The notes: generated from the letters alone by a model not told the origin. 45,703 bases of DNA from Bacilli bacterium (GCA_900772445.1 CAAHEL010000082.1:1-45703), one strand, 5' to 3'; positions 8,364 to 19,040 are shown, counted from the first letter of the stretch. A program made the numbers and translations.

Positions 8364-10895
8364 CTATTTAATACTTTCTTTTAATTCATTTAGCATATTT
8401 AATGCTTGAATTGGTGTTAATTCTAAAATATTTATATTTTTAATTTTTTCTTTTAATTCATTTTTATCATTATTAAAGTCTAGCGGAAGTGTAGTTTGAA
8501 TAACTATATCTCTTTTCTTTTCTTTATTTTCATAAACATTAAGAATATCATTTGCTCTATTTATAACTTCATCTGGTAATCCTGCTAATTTAGCAACATT
8601 TATACCATAACTTTTATCTACACTACCTTCTTTTACTTTATGTAAGAAAATTACTTCTCCTTCGTTTTCTTCAGCAGATACGTGCATATTTTTTAATTTC
8701 TTTAAGTCCTTTTCTAAATCAGTAAGTTCGTGATAATGAGTAGAAAATAATGTTTTTGCACCAACTTTATTGTGAATATATTCTAATATTGCTTGTGCTA
8801 AACTCATTCCATCAAAAGTAGCAGTTCCCCTACCAAGTTCATCAAATAAAATTAAACTATTTGGTGTAGCATTTTTAATAGCATTTGATGCTTCGATCAT
8901 TTCAACCATAAAAGTAGATTCTCCACTAACCAAGTCATCACTTGCCCCAATTCTTGTAAATATTTTATCAAATACCGGAAGATTTGCTTCTTTTGCTGGA
9001 ACAAAACAACCAATTTGTGCCATAATTACAATTATTCCAAGTTGTCTCATATAGGTACTTTTACCTGCCATATTTGGACCAGTAATAAGAATTATGTTAG
9101 TATTTTTATCCATAACAATATCATTTTCTACATAAGACTCTTTAATTACTTTTTCTACAACAGGGTGCCTAGAATCAATAAGTTTTATTTCATTATTATC
9201 ATTTAATATAGGTCTAATATAATTATATTTTTCACTAACTAAACTAAAACTTTGTAAAACATCTATTTCACTTATTATTTTACTTATTTCTTGTAATTTA
9301 GGAATAAATTCTTTGGCTTTATCTCTAATTTCTGTAAATAAAGAATACTCTAATTCAATAATTTTTTCTTCACTTGTTAATATTAAATCTTCTTTTTCTT
9401 TTAATATTGGATTAATAAATCTTTCACAATTTGCTAAAGTTTGCTTTCTAATATATCCCATATCATCAGTAACTAAATCTAAACTACCTTTTGATATTTC
9501 GATAAAATAGCCAAATACTTTATTAAATCCAACTTTTAAATTTTTAATACCTGTTCTTTCTTTTTCTTCAAGTTCAAATTTAGAAATAAAATCTTTACCA
9601 CCACTTCTTAATTCCTTTAATTCATCTAATTTACTATTATAACCTTCTTTTATTAAATAACCTTCTTTAAGTCCAATCGGAGGATTTTCATATAAAGATT
9701 CATCAAGTAATCTATATAAATCACTAACATCAGTTAAATTACGATAGAAACCTATTTTAGATAAAATTTCATTAATATTAGGAAGAACTTTTAAAGAATT
9801 TCTTAATTGTATTAAATCTCTAGCGTTAGCATTACCTAAAGATATTCTTCCACATAATCTTTCTAAATCATATACTTCATATAAATAATCTCTAAGTTCA
9901 TCACATAAAATAAATTCTTTTAATAAAGTTTCTACAATATCATATCTTTTATTTAAAGTATCTTTATCTATTATTGGATTTTCTATCCATTGTTTTAGCT
10001 TTCTACTACCCATTGCAGTCTTAGTATTATCAAGTAACCATAATAATGAATACATTCTTTCTTTTAATCTTAAGTTTTCAGTTAATTCTAGATTTCTTTT
10101 TGTATGAATATCCATCTTAAGATAATTATCTTGTTTTTTTACATTAACAGTTCTAATATGAGATAAGTTTCTCTTTTGTTTAACTACTAAATAATATAAT
10201 AAATGACGTATACATATTTGATAATTTACTTCCAAAGAATCATATAAGTAACTATAATTATCAAGTTCATATAAGTTATCTATAGTAGTTACTGTTAATT
10301 TATATTGATTTTTTAGGATATTAACTACTGATAAATCTATTTTAGAATTAAATATAACTTCTTTTAAACCTAAAGATAATATTTCACTAACTAATTTATC
10401 TTTATCGTGTTCTATTTTTTCAATATAGTATTCTCCAGTAGTTATATCAGAATAACTAAGAACATATAAATAATCAAAATCATATACATTACCAATAAAA
10501 TTATTTTCTTTTTCATTTAAACTATTAGCATTAATTATAGTACCTGAACTTATTACTTCAGTTACATCTCTTTTAACAATACCTTTAGCATTTTTAGGGT
10601 CTTCTAATTGTTCACAAATTGCTACTTTATATCCCTTTTTTATTAATTTATCTACATAAATGTTTACTGAATGCGCTGGTACACCACACATCGGAACTCT
10701 TTCTTCAAGACCAGCATTTCTACCTGTTAAAGTTAATTCTAATTCGTGTGATACTAATACTGCATCCTCAAAAAACATTTCATAAAAATCTCCTAATCTA
10801 TAAAACAACAAAACATCCTTATAATTATCTTTTAATTCTACATAATGCTTCATCATCGGAGCAAGTTTACTTCTATCTATTTCGCTTAATTTCAT
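8364..10895 (-). CDS. mutS: DNA mismatch repair protein MutS
   Basis: Recognises mismatches and small loops as a dimer and uses ATP to signal repair. The mismatch-reading FYEMFF lies near residue 40. The core and clamp domains fill the middle. The C-terminal ABC-type ATPase has Walker A GPNMAGKSTYMRQ, the signature region (DLVSGESTFMVEM), Walker B LILFDELGRGT and STHYHEL. A C-terminal helix-turn-helix region follows. The start is the ATG at 10895, with GAAGGTG ahead of it; the reading frame also extends to a TTG seven codons upstream, which has no ribosome site. About 843 residues is normal. The following gene is the HExxH protein rather than mutL. Confidence 0.96.
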   Translation of the reverse strand: MKLSEIDRSKLAPMMKHYVELKDNYKDVLLFYRLGDFYEMFFEDAVLVSHELELTLTGRNAGLEERVPMCGVPAHSVNIYVDKLIKKGYKVAICEQLEDPKNAKGIVKRDVTEVISSGTIINANSLNEKENNFIGNVYDFDYLYVLSYSDITTGEYYIEKIEHDKDKLVSEILSLGLKEVIFNSKIDLSVVNILKNQYKLTVTTIDNLYELDNYSYLYDSLEVNYQICIRHLLYYLVVKQKRNLSHIRTVNVKKQDNYLKMDIHTKRNLELTENLRLKERMYSLLWLLDNTKTAMGSRKLKQWIENPIIDKDTLNKRYDIVETLLKEFILCDELRDYLYEVYDLERLCGRISLGNANARDLIQLRNSLKVLPNINEILSKIGFYRNLTDVSDLYRLLDESLYENPPIGLKEGYLIKEGYNSKLDELKELRSGGKDFISKFELEEKERTGIKNLKVGFNKVFGYFIEISKGSLDLVTDDMGYIRKQTLANCERFINPILKEKEDLILTSEEKIIELEYSLFTEIRDKAKEFIPKLQEISKIISEIDVLQSFSLVSEKYNYIRPILNDNNEIKLIDSRHPVVEKVIKESYVENDIVMDKNTNIILITGPNMAGKSTYMRQLGIIVIMAQIGCFVPAKEANLPVFDKIFTRIGASDDLVSGESTFMVEMIEASNAIKNATPNSLILFDELGRGTATFDGMSLAQAILEYIHNKVGAKTLFSTHYHELTDLEKDLKKLKNMHVSAEENEGEVIFLHKVKEGSVDKSYGINVAKLAGLPDEVINRANDILNVYENKEKKRDIVIQTTLPLDFNNDKNELKEKIKNINILELTPIQALNMLNELKESIK

Positions 10896-10921
10896 CTTTA
10901 CACCTTCATCTAACAACTAAT

Positions 10922-10950
10922 ATTATAACAAATTTTATTTGTTTAAACAA
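10922..10950 (-). promoter_or_regulatory. Promoter of mutS
   Basis: TTGTTT-N17-TATAAT on the minus strand with an extended -10 (TGTTATAAT), 27 bases before the mutS ATG. The -35 overlaps a 12-bp perfect palindrome TTGTTTAAACAA (10939-10950). Confidence 0.6.
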
Positions 10951-10952
10951 GA

Positions 10953-10978
10953 ATAAAAAACTAAGTTTTACCTTAGTT
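10953..10978 (-). terminator. Terminator of the surface-protein operon
   Basis: A 7-bp stem AACTAAG/CTTAGTT with a six-base loop, followed on the minus strand by TTTTATTC. It lies just after the stop of the 237-residue gene. Confidence 0.7.
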
Positions 10979-10984
10979 AATTAC

Positions 10985-11698
10985 TTATTTTAACATAGTC
11001 AAATAATCTATTTTATTTGCCAATAATACCTTATCTTCAAAATAATCTAAATTATCATCAGTTACATTTAACTTATAATAATCATTAAATATAGTTACAT
11101 TTTTCATTGTATCATAATATTTATATACATCCTTTTCATAGTCATAATAACTAAACGAATTACCCGTAGCAACAATAAATGAAAATGGACTTAACACTAT
11201 CTCTTCATTATCTATAGTAAATTTAACACTATCACTAAAAAAATATAATGAATTACCATCAAATATTATATAATGGTCTATACTTTTATGATAATCTTCG
11301 AATGTTAAATAATCCAAATTATTAATTTTTTCCACATAAGAAAATTCTGGTATCTTAGTTTGAAATTGCTTTTTAAGTGGAAATATTATTGCCATTTGAC
11401 TAGGAAATATTACCTTTGTATTATCTTTATAATATATTGGTATAGAATCATAATTAATCTTATATTGTTCCGGAGCAAAGCTCTTAATTACATTTTTCTT
11501 ATTAAATGATACTTCAGCAGTATACTCTAATTTTTGCTCTGAAAAATATTGATAAAATTCATAAGTTTGTTTATTCCTATAATTATTATACTTATATTCT
11601 CTTAAATAAATAAACGCTACAATTAACAACACTAGTAATACTATTATAGGAATAATTATCTTAATACTCTTTTTATTTAAAACATTATTATCATTCAT
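10985..11698 (-). CDS. Membrane-anchored protein, last gene of the surface-protein operon
   Basis: A 237-residue protein with one N-terminal membrane helix at about residues 12-32 (IKIIIPIIVLLVLLIVAFIY) and a short positive cytoplasmic tail, so the rest should be outside. The ectodomain is beta-rich, with segments such as YKINYDSIPIYYKDNTKVIF and HYIIFDGNSLYFFSD. By eye these match the membrane-proximal domains of the two genes upstream, but this copy has no linker or Fn3-like extension. It starts three bases after the previous stop with AAGGAG ahead of it, so it is the third gene of a three-gene operon. I do not recognise a named family. It may be a short scaffold or assembly partner of the two larger proteins. 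Confidence 0.7.
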   Translation of the reverse strand: MNDNNVLNKKSIKIIIPIIVLLVLLIVAFIYLREYKYNNYRNKQTYEFYQYFSEQKLEYTAEVSFNKKNVIKSFAPEQYKINYDSIPIYYKDNTKVIFPSQMAIIFPLKKQFQTKIPEFSYVEKINNLDYLTFEDYHKSIDHYIIFDGNSLYFFSDSVKFTIDNEEIVLSPFSFIVATGNSFSYYDYEKDVYKYYDTMKNVTIFNDYYKLNVTDDNLDYFEDKVLLANKIDYLTMLK

Positions 11699-11701
11699 AT
11701 A

Positions 11702-13219
11702 CTATTCTCCTTTATCTGTTTCATCAGGATTAGATGGAGTTGGTTCAGGTTCAGTATAATATGATACTCTATACGACCAACTATAACTTTTATTTATTCT
11801 ATTATCACCAATATATATATCTTCTAATCTTAATTCTACTATAGAATTATTAGGAAAATTAAACTCTGAAATATTTATTGTACCTACTAAATTACTATTA
11901 TTTACCTCAATATCACTACCAATTTTTTCACCATTCAAATATAACCTAAGTTTTGAACTACCTATAGTATAAGATTCCGTTGTAATTTTATAATCTATTT
12001 TTTTATTTGTTACCTTAGTACCAGTTAAAGTTATATTTGGTAAAATCGTTGTTATCGTATGTGTATCAATAACCTCTGATTTAACTTCTTCATCTACTAA
12101 ATGAGTATATTTAAATGTTAATTCATAATCTACACCAGGAACTAAATTATTTAATGTCAAACTTGTTGTACTTTTTGACATATGAACTATATTAGTTCCA
12201 AAAACACTTCTTACTTCAACATAGGTACTTATATATTCACCCTTCTTGTCATATATAACATAATCAACATCAATACTATTAGTATGTGGTATTATTCTAA
12301 TAATCGAAGTATAGGAAGTTTGGTCTATTATTTCATCAGGAGGTATTACATTACCTTGTCCATTATTGTTATTACCATCAGATGGATTATCTGTAATAGT
12401 ATTTCCACCAGTAGTATTATTACCATTATTATTTCCATTTCCACCAGCAGTATTGCCTCCAGTAGTATTACCATTTCCATCATTATTTGTAGTATTATCA
12501 TTTGGTGTATCATTACCATCTTGTTTATCACCATCATTAGTATTATCTTTTTTATCATCTTTTTTATATTCGTTTGTTGTACCTAATACTTTCTTTAAAT
12601 CTATTTTTTCCTCACCATATATTAATAGTTCATTAGCAATATCAAAACTAAATGATGATGTAACTATTGTTGTTTCCTTAAATACCTTTACATTAATATT
12701 ATTATTATAAAGTATAGCATTACCTTGTTTATCTAATTCAATTATTAAGTAATCTTTTGTTTTTAATGATTCATCAGTAGTCTTTATATCAGAATCAACA
12801 ATTAAATATTTCCTATCTGATATCTTATAAAATTTAGATACAGATAAATTACTTAATATCGTTTCTTCTTTAGTTATATTAACTTCAGATTTTTTATTCA
12901 CTTCATAAAATTCCCCATATAAACTTATCATACTTTTATTATTAGTATAAGCAATTACGTGAGAACCTATTTGATATTTATTTGAATCATAATCTAAATA
13001 ATAATTATTGCTCCATCTCTTTTTTATTAATCCAGTTTTTTCAAGAAATATTTTATTCTTATCAGCATCAAATAAAGTTGTACTTTCTTCAAGTTCATAT
13101 TTAATTTTACTTACTTTTATTTCTTTATATAGGAAGTAAGAAAATATGACAATAACTATTAAGCATATCCCTATTATTATTCCAATATTTCTTTTATTTT
13201 TACTATCATATTTTCTCAT
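11702..13219 (-). CDS. Membrane-anchored protein with linker and Fn3-like C-terminus
   Basis: A 505-residue protein. One membrane helix at about residues 11-31 is followed by a beta-rich ectodomain to about 220, then a low-complexity Asn/Gly/Asp/Thr linker (about 220-290, GNGNNNGNNTTGGN-like), and about two Fn3-like beta-sandwich domains ending in a Pro/Glu tail. The Fn3-like part shows the pattern LTLNNLVPGVDYELTFKY seen in such domains. There is no LPXTG signal, so the N-terminal helix is the only anchor. The same order (helix, ectodomain, linker, Fn3-like) occurs in the 1900-residue protein upstream, so the two are paralogues of different length. GGAGG precedes the ATG, 16 bp after the upstream stop. 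Function is unknown; adhesion or matrix binding is a reasonable guess. Confidence 0.7.
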   Translation of the reverse strand: MRKYDSKNKRNIGIIIGICLIVIVIFSYFLYKEIKVSKIKYELEESTTLFDADKNKIFLEKTGLIKKRWSNNYYLDYDSNKYQIGSHVIAYTNNKSMISLYGEFYEVNKKSEVNITKEETILSNLSVSKFYKISDRKYLIVDSDIKTTDESLKTKDYLIIELDKQGNAILYNNNINVKVFKETTIVTSSFSFDIANELLIYGEEKIDLKKVLGTTNEYKKDDKKDNTNDGDKQDGNDTPNDNTTNNDGNGNTTGGNTAGGNGNNNGNNTTGGNTITDNPSDGNNNNGQGNVIPPDEIIDQTSYTSIIRIIPHTNSIDVDYVIYDKKGEYISTYVEVRSVFGTNIVHMSKSTTSLTLNNLVPGVDYELTFKYTHLVDEEVKSEVIDTHTITTILPNITLTGTKVTNKKIDYKITTESYTIGSSKLRLYLNGEKIGSDIEVNNSNLVGTINISEFNFPNNSIVELRLEDIYIGDNRINKSYSWSYRVSYYTEPEPTPSNPDETDKGE

Positions 13220-13235
13220 AAGTTTTCCTCCTTAA

Positions 13236-16200
13236 TTAGAATTTAAAACTATAATCATAATTCTTATTATTTAATTTTACTAATTGTCCACCTTGTTCTA
13301 CCCAGAAACCAGCAGATATAAAGTATTCTACACCACTTACCAAATTTGTTTGATTTAATATATCAGGACTAATTACTAATTTAATAGTATCCCCTTCTTT
13401 AATAAAGTTTTTATTTACTCCCATTGTATAAGTTTCACTAGCAATTTTCTTTCCACCATACTCAGTAATTGTATAATCTATTTTTTTAATATTCATAATG
13501 TTAACACCACTACGGAAAGTTAACGTTACACTTGTTTTACTACCAGTTAAAGCAACACTACCTAATGCCACTCCATAACTAGTCGAAGTAGAAAGAATTG
13601 TTTTATTTTCTATTTCTCTTGATTTATTCTCTTCAAGATAGTTATTTGTATAAATATCTGCAAATACCCTAAACATATAAACTGTATCTGATGTCAAATT
13701 ATCAAATGTTATTGTTTTATTTATTTCAAGAGCAGATAAATTACATATTCTATCCTTTCCTGGAATTGATGTACCAGTTGAAGTTAGTAATTCTACACAA
13801 TATTTACCATCAGTTATTACCCTATCAGGGTCATTAATATTTATTTTATAACTTAAACTATTAACATCTGATGTTGGTGTAACAGTTATTGTTGGATCTT
13901 TAAGTCTTGTTATTACAACTGGTTCATCATATATTAATAATTCTGCCTTTTCAGTGCTATCAAACACTTCAGTTTCAATATATATTTTCAGTGTGTAATA
14001 ATCAGGACCAAAAACAAATGTTGTACCAGTTATATCTTCTTTAGCAATAGATTTAGAATAACTTGGGTGTGATACAGTATCTGGTGTTACTACTTTAGAT
14101 AATACTAGTTCTCCATTAACATCATATAATTCAAATCTCGTATCATATTCACCAATATTTTTAGTTGTTGCGGCAAATAATTCTAATTCCCTTTTTGAAT
14201 ATATACCAGATTCTGTATCAGAAACTGAAGTATAAGTTACTTCTTTTTTATGAAAAGATCTAGTTATTAAATTTGGTGCCAAACTACTAAATTTATATTC
14301 TGTAGTACCATATTGTGAAGATTTATTTGCATCAAATAATTCAGTCATCTTATAATCATTTTCTTTTTTCATATTAGCAAATACCTTAAATGAATAAGTA
14401 GTATTTGGCATATACTTCGTAAGTTCAATAACTGAACCAGTTAAATTTATTTCTACCTTATCTTTCTTATATAAATTTAATTCACCAGTTTCTTTTAATT
14501 CTCCAGTTTCTGGATCAATTTCTTTTAATCTTTCATATATTTCTAAATAGAAATAATATTTTCCATCATCTTCTAATTTAAATTCATTTTGTAAAATTTC
14601 TTCATCTACACCAACCGGAGTAATTGTCACCTTTGCACCATTAACTAAACCAGTGCTTGATACTTTTATTTTAGGAATTATACTATTAAATTTAAATTTA
14701 TTATTTGTTGCATTTAATTCCACAGTATTTAATAATTTATTATTAATTGTTTGATAATTTCCAGAACTATCCTTATATTTAATACCATCTCTTTCATAAA
14801 TTAATTTATTATTATCACCATTATTTAACACATCAGTAGCCTTTTTATCAGTAATAAAAGTAAATGTTGTTGGATTATTTTTTCTAAAAATATTTAACTT
14901 TGTTCTTAAACTTGGTGATAAAGATGAATATTCAAAAATACCTGCTGGATAATCACTAGTTGTAACACCACTTGGTGCCCTAAAATAAATATATTTTGCT
15001 TTCTTATATTCTTCATTATAATAATTATTGTTTTGTAAAATATAACCTGTGGTACTTTCTGCTAAAGACGGAAAATCATTATTAATTATTCCAGTATCAT
15101 AATAAGCAATTACTTTAACAGTCACATCTTTTGTTTTAAAGTTTTTAATATCAGCATAATCAACAATTATGCATTTATATTCTGTTTCACCTTCAGTACA
15201 AGAACTAATTTGATCTGATTGATAAACTCTTTCATAACTTTCTTCTCCAGGTGTTGATAAAATAACGTGATATGCAGATACTCTATCAACATATTTTTGA
15301 TTTAATTCATTTTCTAAAATTGTTATTCTAAGTCTATTATCATTATCATATGTTACATTCTTGAATGTTATAGTATTTCCATCATAAGCATATTTACCAT
15401 CAAAAATATATTTACCTACTTCAACACTTTCAACGCCACGCTTATTTTTAATTAATGCTTGCTTAAATGAAATAGAATATACCGAATCATTTGTTAATCC
15501 TTCAATTTCAAAATTACCATTATTAAAATCTACAACTTGCTCTTCAGGTTCTTCTTCTTCATTACCAGTTTCAATAATATAATAAAATTTTTCTTCATAT
15601 AAAGCATTATCTATATCATTAAATTTATATTCATAAGTTATTTTACTATCTGTTGTTGATTTTATATACACTGAATAATCAGGTGCTTGCTTTGGAGTCT
15701 TCATTACATTAGTTCTAACATCTGTACTAGGATATAAAGTATCTGCTCCATCTTCACCATCAGTATCTAGATTTAATTTTGCCTTAAATATATAATTATG
15801 TCCTCTAGTTAACTTCTTATCTGCTGTCTGGAATTTAGTACCATTATCTAAATAAAATACATAAGATAAATCATCTTGACTACCAGCAACTGTTAAATCT
15901 ATTACTTTAGTTTCAACAGCATCTTCAATAGTACAATCAGGATTTTTATCACCATCACATACATAATATATTAATTCCTTTAAAGGTGAAAATCCCTTAA
16001 ATTGTTCATTAATCTTTTCTAATTGAACATTTAATAATACCTTGTATCCCACAAGTGTTGTATCAGATAGTTTTTTGTCGTATTCCTTTTCATATATTTT
16101 CAAATCTGGTGAATCATATTTTAATTGTTGATTTTGAATAGGTTCAGCAGTAATCGTAGGATTTAATTCCTTATCTTCAAGTAAGAATAAAGACGACATT

Positions 16201-18938
16201 TTAAAATTATATAAATTATTTTGTATTGGTATTTCATTACCAGTATTATCTGTAACATTTGTTATTTGTACTAAATAACATTTTTGTAACTGACCTCCAG
16301 TATAAGATTTTAAAACCTCTAATGGCATTTTAGTATATGTATTTGTTTTAATTATAGTATCTATTACATTACCTTCCTCATCATATACTGGTTCTTCAAT
16401 CTCTTCAGTTACTTGTTCACTTTTTATACCAAAAGTATCATATGTATTTATCATAAATGTTCTATTATAGTAAGTATCTTTTAACTCCCCAGAAACAATT
16501 ACAGTCTTAATAGGTTCAGCGCCTTCTAAAATACTATTAGCACAACTATTATTAGCATACAATTCAAATGTCATATTATGCATTGAATTTGCCATTAAAT
16601 CATTTGATGAAGTTATTCTTATATCCTTTATTCTAATAGGATCTGATCTTGTTGATTCAACCTTTGTTTTATCGTCAGCGCTAGGCCAATTTACTCTTAA
16701 AGTTTCAGCACTCGCAGTTCTTGCGGTAAATGTCGGAGCAATTTGATATCCTGAAATAATACCATTACCATCTTGCAAATCAACATCTGCCCATAACTTA
16801 AACTCATATGTAGTATTAGCAAGTAATGATTCTATTTTTATATCCGTTTCTAAATCATTTGGATTAAGAGTTAAATTAATATATTGACTACTTGTACCTG
16901 AATTTATTGCATTATATTCTAAATAAATATTATTTTTATATGATGGATATGCGCTACATAATCTTCCTGCTAATGGAACAGTACAACTTTCATCTATTAA
17001 TTTTAACTTACCAACAATTGTATTTAATGTTGTATTTTCCAAGTCTTGAGTAAATTCAACTGATGGTACTGATGTTAAAATAAAATTATCACTTAATCCA
17101 GTTTCAAATTCCCCATATTTTTCATTATCATAATATTCAGCAATTACTTTATAACGATAATTATTTTTTGCTTGTAATTTATCTTTAGAAATACCTACAC
17201 TAAATTTATTTTTATCAGTTTTAATTTCAACATATGCAGGTTCTAAAGTATCTATAGTATCTTTAGTTATTTTATTTGCTTCATAAAATTCATATCTATA
17301 TTTAACTATACTATTATCAGTATCTATTACATTATCAATTCCTACAATAAATGCAGTTTTATCATCATTTAATGATACAGATAAATCAGATAAATATGGT
17401 ACTTTCTTTAAAGTTTTTGTTGTCTTTGTCATTTGATATCTACTATTATATTCCAGATTATCTAAAATAACATCAGATAAAACAACATTATAACTAGTAT
17501 TACTTGTTAAATTTTCAAATAAAGCAGTATTATTATCTCTAGTTATTGATATTGGATCAGATAATTGTTCCATATTAGCATCATACAAATATACCTTTAC
17601 TGATTTTACCCTACTTTTTTCTTCAAAAACAACATCATAAGCAAGACTATCTTGAGTTATATATTTCTTTTCTAAACTTATTCCTAACGATTCAGTTTTA
17701 AATAACTTTTGAAAATATTGAGTATCATATTCTGAATTTCCTTCCTCAAAGATAGAAAGTACATAATTACTATTTGGAGATAAATTTTGAGTACCAACAA
17801 TTACTTCACTTTGACTCTTATCTAATTCTATAGAATACTCCACTTTTCCAGTTTCAGAATTTGTTACCCTTAATATCAAATTACCTTTAATTGATTTATA
17901 AGGATCATTAATTATAAATGTTGCACTTAAATTATTAACACCAACTTCTGCTTTTACAAGATCAATTGTTGCACTTCTTTCTCCAGTTGTACCTTGATTA
18001 TCATTATCACCATTTCCATCATCAGGATTTATTGGATCATCAGTATTTCCTTGATTTGAATTATCTGGATTAGTTGGATCATTAGTATTTCCTTGATTAC
18101 CTTGATTATTATTCGGATCATCTTGATTATCATTGCTATCCTTATTATCCTTATTATCCTTATCATCATTATTTTTAGGATCTTCGATATCCTTTGATAT
18201 TATTTCAATATTTTCATTTCCATCAATTGTCATTTGTGATAATGAAACCTTATCTACTCCATCATAAGAAATCATTTTTGTTCCTAAATCTATTTTTATA
18301 TTATCATTTACTAATACAAAACTATTTTCAGCAGTTGTTTGATATTCAACCTCTTGATTCTCTACTTTAATTATTCCATCTTTAATATATTGTATTTCAA
18401 AATAATCACCTTCGATTATTTTATCATTTCCTGCTAATTGTAGTTTTATACTAACACCAGCAAAAATATATTTATTCTCACTTATTCTTCCAGCTAAATT
18501 ATTAAATGCTAATGTTTTATCAACCGCTTCAATAACATAACTCTTATTTGAATATTCAATTATTGATTTATTTGTAATATTGTAATAAGGAACTACTGTA
18601 TTATTAATACTTTCTAAATCCATTATTACGCCATTTTTTAGAAATTTCATACCACCATCTAAATAATGCATAAAATTATCAGTTTCAACATTTACCTTTT
18701 CACCAGAAGTATCTTTAAATACTATTTCTGAATTTACATTTAATTTATATGTTGTCCCCTCATCAAAATAATATTTTGTACTCTTTGCTTCTTTACCTGA
18801 TGCAATAATATATCCACTCTTACTGAAAGACTTAGTATTTTCCTTAGTTAAAAATATCATTGCTACAGCAAGAATAATTAAGAAAACAATTGAACTTCCT
18901 AGCATTAAGAAAAACTTTTTATTTAATAATTTCTTCAT
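13236..18938 (-). CDS. Giant membrane-anchored surface protein with many Fn3-like domains
   Basis: A 1900-residue protein. One N-terminal membrane helix lies at about residues 9-29 and a beta-rich membrane-proximal domain runs to about 250. A Asp/Asn/Lys-rich linker follows at about 255-317. After that comes a long string of roughly 100-residue Fn3-like units, recognisable by recurring segments such as LSPNSNYVLSIFEEG, LTSNTSYNVVLSDV and LLANTTYEFKLWADV. The few cysteines come mostly in nearby pairs. No LPXTG motif, S-layer homology or choline-binding repeat was seen, so anchoring must be through the helix. It is the first gene of its operon, behind a good promoter, and lies immediately downstream of the fibre locus. 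An adhesin or scaffold role is inferred from architecture only. Confidence 0.8.
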   Translation of the reverse strand: MKKLLNKKFFLMLGSSIVFLIILAVAMIFLTKENTKSFSKSGYIIASGKEAKSTKYYFDEGTTYKLNVNSEIVFKDTSGEKVNVETDNFMHYLDGGMKFLKNGVIMDLESINNTVVPYYNITNKSIIEYSNKSYVIEAVDKTLAFNNLAGRISENKYIFAGVSIKLQLAGNDKIIEGDYFEIQYIKDGIIKVENQEVEYQTTAENSFVLVNDNIKIDLGTKMISYDGVDKVSLSQMTIDGNENIEIISKDIEDPKNNDDKDNKDNKDSNDNQDDPNNNQGNQGNTNDPTNPDNSNQGNTDDPINPDDGNGDNDNQGTTGERSATIDLVKAEVGVNNLSATFIINDPYKSIKGNLILRVTNSETGKVEYSIELDKSQSEVIVGTQNLSPNSNYVLSIFEEGNSEYDTQYFQKLFKTESLGISLEKKYITQDSLAYDVVFEEKSRVKSVKVYLYDANMEQLSDPISITRDNNTALFENLTSNTSYNVVLSDVILDNLEYNSRYQMTKTTKTLKKVPYLSDLSVSLNDDKTAFIVGIDNVIDTDNSIVKYRYEFYEANKITKDTIDTLEPAYVEIKTDKNKFSVGISKDKLQAKNNYRYKVIAEYYDNEKYGEFETGLSDNFILTSVPSVEFTQDLENTTLNTIVGKLKLIDESCTVPLAGRLCSAYPSYKNNIYLEYNAINSGTSSQYINLTLNPNDLETDIKIESLLANTTYEFKLWADVDLQDGNGIISGYQIAPTFTARTASAETLRVNWPSADDKTKVESTRSDPIRIKDIRITSSNDLMANSMHNMTFELYANNSCANSILEGAEPIKTVIVSGELKDTYYNRTFMINTYDTFGIKSEQVTEEIEEPVYDEEGNVIDTIIKTNTYTKMPLEVLKSYTGGQLQKCYLVQITNVTDNTGNEIPIQNNLYNFKMSSLFLLEDKELNPTITAEPIQNQQLKYDSPDLKIYEKEYDKKLSDTTLVGYKVLLNVQLEKINEQFKGFSPLKELIYYVCDGDKNPDCTIEDAVETKVIDLTVAGSQDDLSYVFYLDNGTKFQTADKKLTRGHNYIFKAKLNLDTDGEDGADTLYPSTDVRTNVMKTPKQAPDYSVYIKSTTDSKITYEYKFNDIDNALYEEKFYYIIETGNEEEEPEEQVVDFNNGNFEIEGLTNDSVYSISFKQALIKNKRGVESVEVGKYIFDGKYAYDGNTITFKNVTYDNDNRLRITILENELNQKYVDRVSAYHVILSTPGEESYERVYQSDQISSCTEGETEYKCIIVDYADIKNFKTKDVTVKVIAYYDTGIINNDFPSLAESTTGYILQNNNYYNEEYKKAKYIYFRAPSGVTTSDYPAGIFEYSSLSPSLRTKLNIFRKNNPTTFTFITDKKATDVLNNGDNNKLIYERDGIKYKDSSGNYQTINNKLLNTVELNATNNKFKFNSIIPKIKVSSTGLVNGAKVTITPVGVDEEILQNEFKLEDDGKYYFYLEIYERLKEIDPETGELKETGELNLYKKDKVEINLTGSVIELTKYMPNTTYSFKVFANMKKENDYKMTELFDANKSSQYGTTEYKFSSLAPNLITRSFHKKEVTYTSVSDTESGIYSKRELELFAATTKNIGEYDTRFELYDVNGELVLSKVVTPDTVSHPSYSKSIAKEDITGTTFVFGPDYYTLKIYIETEVFDSTEKAELLIYDEPVVITRLKDPTITVTPTSDVNSLSYKININDPDRVITDGKYCVELLTSTGTSIPGKDRICNLSALEINKTITFDNLTSDTVYMFRVFADIYTNNYLEENKSREIENKTILSTSTSYGVALGSVALTGSKTSVTLTFRSGVNIMNIKKIDYTITEYGGKKIASETYTMGVNKNFIKEGDTIKLVISPDILNQTNLVSGVEYFISAGFWVEQGGQLVKLNNKNYDYSFKF

Positions 18939-18967
18939 ATTTTTCCCTCACATAAAATCATTCGAAT

Positions 18968-19012
18968 ATTCTACTATTCTAATAGTAATTATATCATTTT
19001 TATTCTACTATT
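18968..19012. repeat. Direct repeat across the promoter of the giant surface protein
   Basis: The 11-mer ATTCTACTATT occurs at 18968-18978 and 19002-19012, with starts 34 bp apart. One copy overlaps the -35 and spacer; the other lies downstream of the -10, near the expected transcription start. This is the placement of an operator pair, but no regulator is known. Confidence 0.4.
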
Positions 19013-19017
19013 GTCAA
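18988..19017 (-). promoter_or_regulatory. Promoter of the surface-protein operon
   Basis: TTGACA-N18-TATAAT on the minus strand, about 50 bases ahead of the ATG of the 1900-residue gene. Both hexamers are perfect. Confidence 0.75.
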
Positions 19018-19040
19018 TTAAATAACATAAATTTTATCAA

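Noticed and set aside
12350..12560. Antisense genes or DNA repeats in the linker region
   Set aside because: The open frames on both strands come from the low-complexity Asn/Gly/Thr linker of the 505-residue protein; they have no ribosome sites.
13236..18938. Sortase-anchored adhesin
   Set aside because: No LPXTG-type signal or C-terminal helix is present; the protein ends in a beta strand and is anchored at its N-terminus.
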